The notes below the pieces were generated by a model. That model worked only from the letters and a program-made list of their open reading frames with translations. It was not told where the DNA came from and did not search any database. Position numbers and translations under genes: made by a program. Positions 1-11,175 of a stretch of 39,837 nt of DNA are shown here, piece after piece; positions within the stretch are counted from its first letter, which is position 1; the number at the start of each line of letters is the position of its first letter. Source of the stretch: Oppiella nova (lineage: Eukaryota > Arthropoda > Arachnida > Sarcoptiformes > Oppiidae); contig CAJPVJ010000105.1 of assembly GCA_905397405.1 (NCBI GenBank), positions 1 to 39,837 of the forward strand. The letters are read 5' to 3'.

Positions 1-1698
<1,698 letters not shown>

Positions 1699-2256
1699 GG
1701 CTATAGACTTGCAGTCGATTTATGGCACGATTTCTCTTCAATTAAGTAGTCGTTTGTCTTCACAGAGATTCAGTGGTCGCATGTCTTCGAGTGGAAGCAA
1801 TGACAGTATTGTGGAAGTGATTGAGAGGTAATGACAGCAATTCAAAGAGATTTAGAGATAAAATGCAATCGAAATGAAAGCAAACAATCAAAGCGTGTGT
1901 CCATTGATTGCATTCAATGGCTAAATGAATGGCAAATAAAGTGCAAAACTAGTGATCAATCAAATCAAATGCATTTGAAATGCACTTCACTTTCATCACT
2001 GAAAAAGTGCACGTTTTGCTCAAAAATGTTCACTAATTTGAGCGCAATTTCAATGCAAACCAATTGCGCGCTCCAATCAGGGGTTCGTATGAAATGCGAC
2101 GTAATTTATGCGCAAAACAAATGCAAACAAAAGCAGAGAATTTGAAAATTTGACAAAAACTCGATTCAATTAAGTATTGCTTTCGCTTTGATCGCTATTA
2201 TTGTGAAACTAATGAAGCATTAAATGTGTGATTAAGACATCGATTGAGTGATCGAA
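1699..2256. promoter_or_regulatory. Divergent promoter interval, DDX43-like / MRGBP
   Basis: These 558 bases separate the start codons of two divergently transcribed genes, so both promoters and 5' UTRs must lie here unless there are unseen upstream exons. No clear TATA box was seen. An open frame of 104 codons on the plus strand (1831-2145) has low-complexity content, matches no family I know, and is probably chance. Confidence 0.5.
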
Positions 2257-3473
2257 ATGTCGAAACCTGATCCCAATGTGACTGAAATGGATTGGACGCC
2301 AGAAAACGAGATCAAATTGTTTTACGCAATGCGTGGACACAAACCCGTCGGTAATGCTATTGAATGGCAATTGTGTTGAATATGTTGGACACAAATAAGA
2401 CATTGTTTTGACCCATACTTTACCCAAACGTATGCCAATCCTATCGATGCACTCAATTGAAGTGTAGTTTCCGTTAATTAGCGCTCATTTAGTGTACATT
2501 TAGTGTAGCGTTCAGTCGATAGCATTGTGTCACTCGAAATGATTTGAATCAAAAGTGTGGCAATGAATGGACAGACAGTGAGACAGTGTCTGAAGTAATG
2601 CCCTCTCAATAGACTACTGATCCCTAAACTCACGATTCAATCAATGAATTGTATTCATAGTTACGATTAGTTTGGCATTCATTTGACATTTCAATGAAAA
2701 CACAAATGTATGGCAAATGGAGACTCAGTCTAATGATTGGATTTGTATACCCTAAACTCACGATTCAATCAATGAATTGTATTCATAGTTAGGATTAGTT
2801 TGGCATTCATTTGACATTTCAATGAAAACACAAATGTATGGCAAATGGAGACTCAGTCTAATGATTGGATTTGTATAACAGGAGTGGCGAAGAACTTCCA
2901 TATGATCTGCATTTTGGATGAGTTCGTCAAACTCACCGATAAGGAGATCACGTCGAAGACCATATGGAACCGATTGGAGACGATGTACGACATGGAGACT
3001 CTCGTATGTCTTCAGCCATTGTGTGGTTTATAGCGTCTAATTGTGATTACTTTGCGAACCAATAGCACGACAACGAAGACATGCCGTTCCCTAACATAAC
3101 CTCTCCTTTCAATATCGAAGACAATCCAGAATTCAGTGAATTGTTTGCGAAGAGAAACACAAACAATGGAAAGACATCTGAGAAGGACTTAGACGTAAAG
3201 GAAGAGATGGAAGTGACCATCAATTCGACGAAAAGCGGACCAAAAGGTAAGACTCAAGACTCGACTAAAAGTAATTCCAAAGTGAAGACCGAAAACGAGA
3301 AGAATTCGTCGAAATGCGAGCGAAAGGAGGAGTCGACCAAACAGTCGGACAAAAGCGATGACAACACCGAAGACAAGACTCCAAGAGTGAAGAAACAGGT
3401 CTCCAAACAGACCACTGAATTGAGATCATCGACTCACTCGACCCCTTCGAGTGCCGCCAAAAAACGCAAATAA
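2257..3473 (+). CDS. MRGBP: MRG/MORF4L-binding protein (EAF7 homologue)
   Basis: Nuclear subunit of the NuA4/TIP60 histone acetyltransferase complex that binds MRG15-type chromodomain proteins. Exons 2257-2350, 2882-3003 and 3066-3473 join in phase to give 207 residues, close to the human protein (about 204). The conserved EAF7 core is clear: WTPENEIKLFYAMRGHKPVG, then VAKNFHMICILDEF, then SKTIWNRLETMYDM, then MPFPN. The C-terminal half is charged, rich in K, E, S and T, and ends in AAKKRK, a likely nuclear localisation signal. The start MSKPDPNVTEMDW is the only Met before the core. Intron 1 (2351-2881) holds a 128-base tandem duplication that runs almost to the 3' splice site. A polyadenylation signal lies just after the stop. 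Confidence 0.92.
2622..2877. repeat. Tandem duplication A, 2 x 128 bases, in MRGBP intron 1
   Basis: Copies 2622-2749 and 2750-2877 are identical except for one base (c at 2664, g at 2792). Neither side extends into a partial third copy. The second copy ends four bases before the AG acceptor of exon 2. It shares its 128-base period with three other duplications in this window and is probably an assembly artefact. Confidence 0.95.
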
Positions 3474-3495
3474 TTTTCGACTCATTTTACGGTAA

Positions 3496-3501
3496 AATAA
3501 A
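3496..3501 (+). terminator. Polyadenylation signal of MRGBP
   Basis: Canonical AATAAA, 23 bases after the MRGBP stop codon and followed by T-rich sequence at 3535-3545. Confidence 0.6.
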
Positions 3502-4034
3502 TAATGATTTTTAATTAAATGTAAAACAAAACACTGTTTTTTTTTGCTAAAGTATTTCCAATACATTGTAATTATTTTGAATAAATAAGTTATCATTAAA
3601 TATAAATGAAACAAATCTTAAGACCTAAAGTCTTAAGTGAAACATAACTTATAAGTGATTGAATTGGTCTTCAAATAATGTAAACATTTGTCACATTTCA
3701 GGAATGTTTGCAAAGAGAATAAAATAGAAAATATATTCAGAATATAATAAAAATACTCATTCAATATATGCTTAAGTGTTGGGATTAAATTTGATTTGAT
3801 AAACAGGGTCGTCAACAAAAACGTAACATTTTTGTATAAAACAATTTTAGGTACACTTAATCTCTTGAGTCATCTCTTGAATTATGGCTTTTAAATGACT
3901 ACTATTTCAAAACTCTTTTATTCCTAAGCATTAGAGCAAATATTTTAAATAAATATTATATTAATTATATATATATATCGAGCGTTTCATAATAAACTAA
4001 AACTCATAATCCAATAACAATTATCTGTTGAGAG
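3502..4034. other. Convergent 3' intergenic interval, MRGBP / SMAP1
   Basis: AT-rich DNA between two genes that point towards each other. It contains the 3' UTRs of both. Short open frames here are AT-driven and show no domain. A TA microsatellite-like run lies near 3965-3980. Confidence 0.6.
3917..3922 (-). terminator. Candidate polyadenylation signal of the SMAP1-like gene
   Basis: AATAAA on the minus strand, about 112 bases past the stop codon at 4035. Other AATAAA-like strings are common in this AT-rich DNA, so the choice is tentative. Confidence 0.4.
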
Positions 4035-6750
4035 TTATTGCCACAAATTGGTAGAAGCGGTTACTCCTGAAGATTGATTAAGAGAATTGTTGCCATTGAA
4101 AGCCCATTGAGAGCTACTGCTATCGGTTTGTGGGAACATTTGGCCGGAATTCAGATCAAATGAACCAAAGTTATTACCAAAGGGAACACCAGCTGGTATT
4201 GGGGCGGCTGTCATAAATGGATTAATGGCTCCGGGTTGAGGCACTGGTAAGCCAGTGTTTTGCGGTGCCATTTGGAACCAATTGTTGTTTGGGATCGGAT
4301 TTGCGGGGGGATTGGGTGCAGACATTGGATTCATCTGAAGAGTTGCCATATGTTGTGGTAACTAAAAACACAATCAATTCATTCATTTCGATCAACTTTA
4401 CTGAGAATAAGAAGTGGATTCAAGTGAAAGAACACACAGACCTGTTGGACAGTTTGCTGACCAAAGTTAGAGCTCTTTGAAGTGTTAGCGAGAAAAGGGT
4501 TTGTCGTTAGAGGAAAGTTAGACTGTATTGAAGACAAGAGAAAAGAGTTTACAGAAACCACAGACAGAGAAAGTGATCTCACATATCATACCTGACTCAT
4601 TAGATTCGATGTCTGTGCCATCGATGTGTGCATTGCATCGATGGGAGTGTTTTGTGGCAAAAACATAGCGTTTTGTGTTTGTGGTGCGATTGGTTGGGAA
4701 TTAGGCACAAATTGTCCCATAAATAGCGATGCATTGGAGGCATTGTATGCCGTGTTCTGCGACCCAAGAATTGGTTGTTGTGTTTGTGGTATTGAAGGCG
4801 GAGGAGCGCTTCCATAGAGTGATAAAATCGATTCTTTAGACATTACTTTCTTGTCATCTGTCGGCGCCTTTTGATTAAAGAAATCCGACTCTTCATCGGA
4901 TTTAGTTTTAGATTCAGTCTTAGTGTCAGAGGTATTGTCTTTTGAATCGAGAGAAGTGACGAATAGACCGAATGAGTCGTCATCCCCTTTGGCCGCCGAA
5001 GAGCTATTCATTTCGAGTCCCAACAGGTCGTCACTATTCTTCCCATTTTCAGTCTTTTGTATGATTTTGTCAGCACTTATAGCAGTTGTTGTCACAGCAG
5101 TTGAGTTGGGACGGGGCAGAGGGTTGGCCTGAAATGCCGCATATTTTTAACACAATTCTTATGAAACCAATTCAAATTCAAATGACATTGATATTTGTAA
5201 TTTATAATTTTATAATCTAGTGCTCAATAAGCTATTTGAAGAATTCGTCATAAAATACTAATTAAATATTTCTAACTAAATGTCAAACTTATTTTCCATT
5301 CAAATTCTAACTATTGGTCAAAACATTTCTAAACTACGGTAAAAGAATGAATGAACCTTGAATTAAATTAATGACCTGATTATTTTTCACTATTAAACGT
5401 TAAGTTTCCTATTTCAAACCCAGACATTAACTGTTTGCTAAAACATTTGAAATATTGAACTCACATGCAATGCGAATATAAACTTCGAAACACATCAATT
5501 CTGTTCATATTTATAACAAATGATTGTGTTATCAAACAATATATCAAATACACAATAAGTGATTGATCGGAGAGTTAGCCTTCAAATAACTATTAATTGA
5601 ATGAATTGTGGACAGACCTGAACTTCAAGAGCGCTTCCAGGGGTTGGAAATGTCCTATTCTTATGTCGTTTCTTCTCCTTTTCTTTACGCAATTCTTCTT
5701 CGATATCAAACTTTAGACACAAATAAATGGTTTAATAAATAAAATCATCAAATAATAAACACAAGACTATCTCACGGCTGGTTTAGGGGGCGGAGGTTCG
5801 ACCCATTCCTTCGCGATGTACTTCTTCTGCTCATATTTAGCTCTAATGAACGCTTCGAGAGTGGAGTCGGTCTGCGGGCGCCGGAAGTTATCCGGAAGGT
5901 TGGCCTCATATACAGCCCTAGCCTTAGAGTTACCCATATTTTGAATGCAAGCAATCTGTTCGGGTGTCCAGGCGTCCAGATTGACGGACTTGACACGTGA
6001 TATGTGGACACCAAGATTGCGGTGAATACCTGTCCACACATACATACAATTTGTTATATCAATGGACACTAACAGACAATTATGGATCAATTTAAATACC
6101 GGCGCATCGGATGCATAAGAAGATGCCTAAGTTCCAAGCGGCCCACCTTGGTCCTATTGTTTGTATTACCAGGTTAAGTTCAGTTCAGTTCAATTCAGTT
6201 AAGATCATTAACATATTTGTTTGTGTTTAGGGTTTCATTTAAGACCTAATTATTAATATTCACTAAATATAACATATAATTAGATTAACTGTAAGCCTGT
6301 TATTCATGAACCGTTTATTCAGTGTTTCAATGATTGTCTCGAAATGAGTTCAATATTAATGGCAAACAATGGGCACAAGTGCTCACATGTAGCCCACGAG
6401 GACCTCATCTTAAGACATTGGACACGAATAAGAGTGAAGACATCACTTGCAATATGTTGTGTCAAAACATTGAGATAAATGACATGTCATTGACGTAAAC
6501 GACAATAAAAGTAAGCTATGAATACACTAAACGCTAATACAGTATCTATTGACACAAATGTGTTTGCATTTGAAAATGTATGCAAATATACGTGTAATGA
6601 ATGGACAAAATGGGATCAAATGGACAGACCTTTCGCATCGCAATCCACGCAATACTTGTTGTCATCATCGCGAAGAAGTTGAGCCAAAATGGTCTGACAT
6701 TTCTCTGAAACTAATTTCTGTTTCTCTTTCTCTAATTTATTGAAAGCCAT
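4035..6750 (-). CDS. SMAP1: SMAP1/2-type ArfGAP (stromal membrane-associated protein)
   Basis: GTPase-activating protein for Arf GTPases in clathrin-dependent vesicle traffic. Seven exons: 6630-6750, 6100-6153, 5776-6029, 5618-5710, 4592-5128, 4442-4522 and 4035-4361, all in phase, giving about 488 residues (human SMAP1 about 467). The ArfGAP domain is near residues 10-135. Its zinc finger CVDC...CIRC has C-x2-C-x16-C-x2-C spacing, and the arginine-finger segment [19 protein letters not shown] is intact. A basic Lys/Arg-Glu stretch follows, then a clathrin-box-like LLGLE, the SMAP1-type motif [15 protein letters not shown], a Q/N/P-rich tail and the C-terminus ASTNLWQ, which resembles STQLWK of human SMAP1. 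Three of the six introns start with GTCTGT rather than the usual GTRAGT. The start [10 protein letters not shown] gives a normal N-terminus. Confidence 0.93.
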
Positions 6751-7633
6751 TCAAACCATTCAAACGCTAATACTTGTTATCAAATGAGATGTGATTTACT
6801 AAACACTTAACAGTGAAAACACTCAACAATTTGTGAAATGTTTGCTAATATTTAAATCAATTGAGAAATGAATTCACAAAATATGTTCACTTTATGTGCC
6901 ATTCATTCAATTCATACACACTTCACACTCAATTGAATGCAAATATATTTTGATTATTAACTAAATTAATTAACAAATTAAATAAATAATTGATTGATTG
7001 CTGAAAATAAATATAACAATGAATTGAGTGAATGTTTTGTACGTTACAATTAATAGATGAAATGAAACACTATTTCAATGTATTTGTGATTTTGATTACA
7101 CTTTAACACCAGTCATAGAGTCAGTCATACATTGGTTTCATTCAAACGTAAGCAATGCTCGCATACAGTCTCACTGCCATCTACTCAATGCTATGGTTAT
7201 ACTGTACACTATTACGGTATTGCCATTCATGCCTGTCGTATGTTAGGTTAGGTTAGGTTAGGTTTGGCAGCAAATTTACTGCATGTATGATGCGATACAT
7301 TAAAATTCAAACAGTTCAAAACCTAACCTGCGCTATAAGTGCTGTACAAAAATTGAATATTCAGGTAATTTAATACAAAACTAAATGAATCGTTTAAAAA
7401 AGTTTTTGTTTAACATTTTAATAAAAGTTTATTATAAAACTCAGATAATTGTAGTTTTAACAAAATATCTACTATATTTACTTATAGATAATACAGTATA
7501 CATTTAAATTGATTTAACTATTTATAAAACTATTTAAAGATACAAAAGTACATTATAATAGTATAATCTATGAATGATTAGAATAAATCAAAATCAAAAC
7601 TCATGAGTGAATTGCAATGAATTGATCGAAAGA
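6751..7633. other. Intergenic interval upstream of SMAP1, downstream of ERAL1
   Basis: 883 bases holding the SMAP1 promoter and the ERAL1 3' UTR. No gene was recognised. It contains a (TTAGG)4 run at 7243-7262 within a longer motif also found, inverted, near 29.75 kb. Confidence 0.6.
7243..7262 (+). repeat. (TTAGG)4 telomere-type run, interstitial
   Basis: Four exact copies of the arthropod telomere unit, about 490 bases upstream of the SMAP1 start codon. The sequence on both sides (tgtcgta before, tttggca after) is also shared with the inverted copy near 29754-29768, so this is more than a chance telomere-like run. Confidence 0.8.
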
Positions 7634-9016
7634 TCATTTATTTTTGATGGGTTTGACAATGAGTTTGAGGGATACATCACAATAGAAGGTGTTCTGAAGA
7701 CTCTCTTTGCATGCGTTGACCACAGTTGCGATGGTTTGGCCTTTGGGTCCAATCACTAGAGACTGAAACTTATGCGGACACAAGACATCGACTGATATAA
7801 ATAGGTTTCCCAACTGATCCACGTGCCACATGGTCACCGCAAAGTGGATCTTATAAGGAATCTCTTCGCGCAACAAATCTAAGAACTTCTCTCTCAGTGT
7901 ATTCCTTACCAACTCATGAGGATTTTGATCCGTCACTTGTGATCTGTGGTATAGCCACGGATGAAAGCGAGCTATACTTAAGAAATATTGTCGAATGTCT
8001 TCGATTCCATCGCCAGTTAGGGCTGAAGTCATGAAAACTCGAGAAAAGCGATTCCAACCGATTTTCTCTTCAAGGTCTTCATCATTGTCTGTGTTTTCAA
8101 CTTTTGATGAATAGTTTGAATTCACTTTTTGTTCAGTCCTTTCAAACAGTGATTCCAAACCCTTTTTGGAGTCGGGAATCACAATATTCTTAGTCTTAAT
8201 AGAAGATATTCCTCCGACGACACCACACGTCAATTCAGTCGTTATATCCAATAGTTTTCGTTTTTCTTTCATTTTGTCGATTTTATTGAGAATAAGAACC
8301 GACTCTTTGTCCGGATGTCTCTCTAAGAGTTTAATGATACCCGCATTCAGACGATGTCTTTCGCGGATATTCGAGGCGTCGTTGATGACGGCGATCACAT
8401 CCGCCGCTTCGGCTCCGGTCAACGGGTCGCTCATGAAAGTAGACTCGAGTTGATGTTTGGCGCAGTGTCTTGAGGTGACCACTCCTGGTGTGTCCAACAG
8501 TTCCACTTGTGTCTCGTCGGCCACAATAATGCCGATCACCTTATGTCTGGTTGTGTGCACTTTAGTGGACACTGAACTCACTTTCCTTCCGACCAATTGG
8601 TTAGTGAGCGTCGATTTGCCCGCATTTGGCGACCCAATGACTGCCACTCTTACCAGTCGTGGCATCGGTGGCTGATTCACATCCACCCGCTGTTGCAGTC
8701 GATACTCGCCATATGTTTTGGGAACTCTTCTCTCGTTAGAACTCAATTGGTTTCGGAAGTCTATGTCTTCAGTGCATTCAGATTGTGATGAATTAGTTTC
8801 GTCCAAACGGTGATTATTATGCAAATTAGTGTCAATTTCATCGGTCATTGAGTTATGGTTTGAATGACAGACACGTATCGAAAAGTTTACAAACTTTTTG
8901 TCCATCACTTGAAGAAGTGATTCATTTTTGACAAACATTTGTGTATTTATTAGTAATTTTGGACATAATTTCAAACAATTAATCATTGAATTGTTGATTA
9001 CTTTTAATGACATCAT
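7634..9016 (-). CDS. ERAL1: Mitochondrial Era-like GTPase (12S rRNA chaperone)
   Basis: GTPase that binds small-subunit rRNA and helps assemble the mitochondrial ribosome. One uninterrupted exon of 460 codons (human ERAL1 about 437). The N-terminus (MMSLKVINNS...) has few acidic residues in its first 30, consistent with a mitochondrial targeting peptide, followed by a poorly conserved linker. The GTPase core shows G1 GSPNAGKST at 128-136, the G2 threonines in KVHTTRHK near 155, G3 DTPG at 175-178, G4 NKID at 244-247 and G5 SAL at 331-333. The C-terminal KH domain has its GPKG loop at 423-426. It lacks introns, unlike its neighbours. It starts 55 bases after the regucalcin stop codon on the same strand. 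Confidence 0.94.
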   Translation of the reverse strand: MMSLKVINNSMINCLKLCPKLLINTQMFVKNESLLQVMDKKFVNFSIRVCHSNHNSMTDEIDTNLHNNHRLDETNSSQSECTEDIDFRNQLSSNERRVPKTYGEYRLQQRVDVNQPPMPRLVRVAVIGSPNAGKSTLTNQLVGRKVSSVSTKVHTTRHKVIGIIVADETQVELLDTPGVVTSRHCAKHQLESTFMSDPLTGAEAADVIAVINDASNIRERHRLNAGIIKLLERHPDKESVLILNKIDKMKEKRKLLDITTELTCGVVGGISSIKTKNIVIPDSKKGLESLFERTEQKVNSNYSSKVENTDNDEDLEEKIGWNRFSRVFMTSALTGDGIEDIRQYFLSIARFHPWLYHRSQVTDQNPHELVRNTLREKFLDLLREEIPYKIHFAVTMWHVDQLGNLFISVDVLCPHKFQSLVIGPKGQTIATVVNACKESLQNTFYCDVSLKLIVKPIKNK

Positions 9017-9071
9017 AATTGAGTTAAAAATATATAAACTTTTGTATGAAAACTTTTTAAATCAATTGAAA

Positions 9072-11099
9072 TCACTCTTTGAATTCATAACTGGATTCAA
9101 ATCCGCCGAAAGTCTTCTCGTCTGAAGTGACGCGAAACAGATGTCCAGCCTTTGGCTGTTGAGCTCTTCTCGCGTCGTTCAATGGCCACAAAGCGGTCGT
9201 CACGAAGAGCTGATCCAAGTGTTGGCCACCGAAACACACGGATGTAATGCAATCGGTGGGCAAACTAATCGTATCAATGATTTGGCCTGAAATACACAAA
9301 CATGTGATTCACTGTTAAGTACATAAATAGTATACATTTTTAGGGACCGTTTCAACACCACTGCAACACTACAACACCTAAACAACAACCACTCTATTCT
9401 ACATAATATCAATACACTATTCTTTATATTCTGTATATTCTTTAGTATTTTCGGTTTAGATTATACTATCATTTATGGTCATTATTAAATATTATAGCAA
9501 TTAATTATTGTTTCAATGTATTTTAATATTAATATAGTTGTTCGTGTGTTAGAAAATTATATTAAATTTAATTGAATAGCAAAGTCTATGCCAGAAAAGT
9601 ATCTTAACTTATATAAATGTCTCATTAATCCAAGTACAGTATATGTCAGTACAAATTATCAAAAAAAATTATAATCAAAAATGAAACTCTGAATACTTTT
9701 GATGGGTTCAATGTCGGGTCAGTTTGTTTGTGAGAAACAATTAATCTGTTATTATATAGTCTCATATCTTTAATACTGTATATAAAAATCATTGAAAAAT
9801 TGTTTACGATTTAAATATTTATCATTTAAAACTTTTATCTTACCGTAGAATCTACGTACATACAAATACATTTTTAAATCTAATATTAAATAAGTTTTCA
9901 TTTATATTAGTCTAAATAAATTATAAATTTATAAATTATATGATTTCCTTGGAGTTAGAAAAACTTTTACATTTTATTTTTTACTATAGAGTAGAAGTGG
10001 ATATTATTTAAATAAATTCTATATTTAACTATTGAGCGATCGCTGTTGAATTATGAATGCAGTATTATTTTTAAAAGCAAAACAATAAAAAACATTCAAT
10101 GTTAACAATTATGTTTTGCTTATTTTGTGAATTTATTAAATTTAATTATAAATATTTTTAATTTTAAGCTTATTTTGCGTTGGCATTGACTTTCTATTAA
10201 TTTATTTTTCAGACAATTCCTGCAATGTGTGAATTTTAATTATGCAAAACTCACCACTTTTTGTGCAAATATTGATAACTCTCGCGCCGTTAAAACAGGC
10301 GACCCATAGGTTTCCCTGCTTATCAATAGTCATACCATCGGGTAATATGTTTTCCGCCAAATCTTTCTTTTTGTTGAAATCAAAGAAAACGTTTGCGTTT
10401 TCTAACAAATATTAATTAAATATTGATTGAAAAGACAAATAATATTCATATTCTTTATAATCGGAACACAAAACTAACCAATATTTCCACTCTTAATGTC
10501 GAAATCAAAAGAATAAATAATTCTTTTGGTTGAGTCAATGAAATACATTTTGGTGTTATCTAACGACCAGGCCAGACCATTGGATAGATTAACAGGGTCA
10601 AACTTTTTCTCAATTTTAGACCCATAATTATAAAGAGCACCTATACATGAAATGAATATCATTGAATAATTGAAGTGTTGTATTAGTGAACAATAAAACC
10701 TCTGTTGTCAACGAATACCCCGGGAGATGTCTCGGGACCCATAGTGCCGACCCAGAATCGACCGCTTGGGTCACACTTTCCGTCATTGAATCGATTCTTA
10801 TCCAAATGGCTCTCAATTTCGGTTAACAGTTGTTTTTGTTGAGAACTCCAATCGAGTTTATAAAGTTTGTTGTCTTGACTTATGATAAACTCATTTTTGT
10901 TGTTGTTAATGGGAACCAAAACCGAAACAATGCCTCCGATGTGAACCACTTCTGATTCCTGTGTGTTTGGGTCCAAACGACACACATCACCACCAATTAG
11001 GTCCACGTAATACAGTGTCTGAGACTTTTGGTCCCAATGAGGACCCTCTCCCAGTTGGCAAATATGCTTTGAAATTACTTCAACTGTATATTTGGCCAT
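9072..11099 (-). CDS. RGN: Regucalcin / SMP30 gluconolactonase
   Basis: Cytosolic six-bladed beta-propeller metalloenzyme of the SMP-30/gluconolactonase family, which hydrolyses sugar lactones. Exons 10700-11099, 10479-10640, 10255-10401 and 9072-9286 join in phase to 307 residues (human 299). Metal and active-site residues are in place: E18 in GEGPHWD, N154 in LSNGLAWSLD and the aspartate of LPDGMTID (209 here, 204 in human). Other family blocks are RFNDGKCDPSGRFWVGTM, WVACFNGARVI and VCFGGQ. I chose the start at MAKYTVEV because it matches the family's length; an in-frame Met 11 codons upstream (11132) is possible but would fall very close to the predicted transcription start. The last intron (9287-10254) is 968 bases of AT-rich DNA with no feature seen. 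Confidence 0.93.
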
Positions 11100-11167
11100 A
11101 ACTTTAGTTTTGCGATAATTTAAAAGATTCAAACTTTGAGTGAAATGTGATATCTAAAATATTCCTA

Positions 11168-11175
11168 CTTTTATA
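11168..11175 (-). promoter_or_regulatory. TATA box of regucalcin
   Basis: TATAAAAG on the minus strand, about 70 bases upstream of the chosen regucalcin start codon. A start of transcription 25-30 bases downstream would fall near 11140-11145, giving a 5' UTR of about 45 bases. The distance is right for a TATA-type promoter, but no transcript data support it here. Confidence 0.45.

Noticed and set aside
1831-2145. 104-codon plus-strand open frame between the DDX43-like gene and MRGBP
   Set aside because: It lies in a divergent promoter interval, has repetitive K/Q/C/N content and matches no known family; it can arise by chance over this length.
7243-7262. Telomere or internal telomeric block
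   Set aside because: Only four units lie within unique sequence with genes on both sides; far too short for a telomere.
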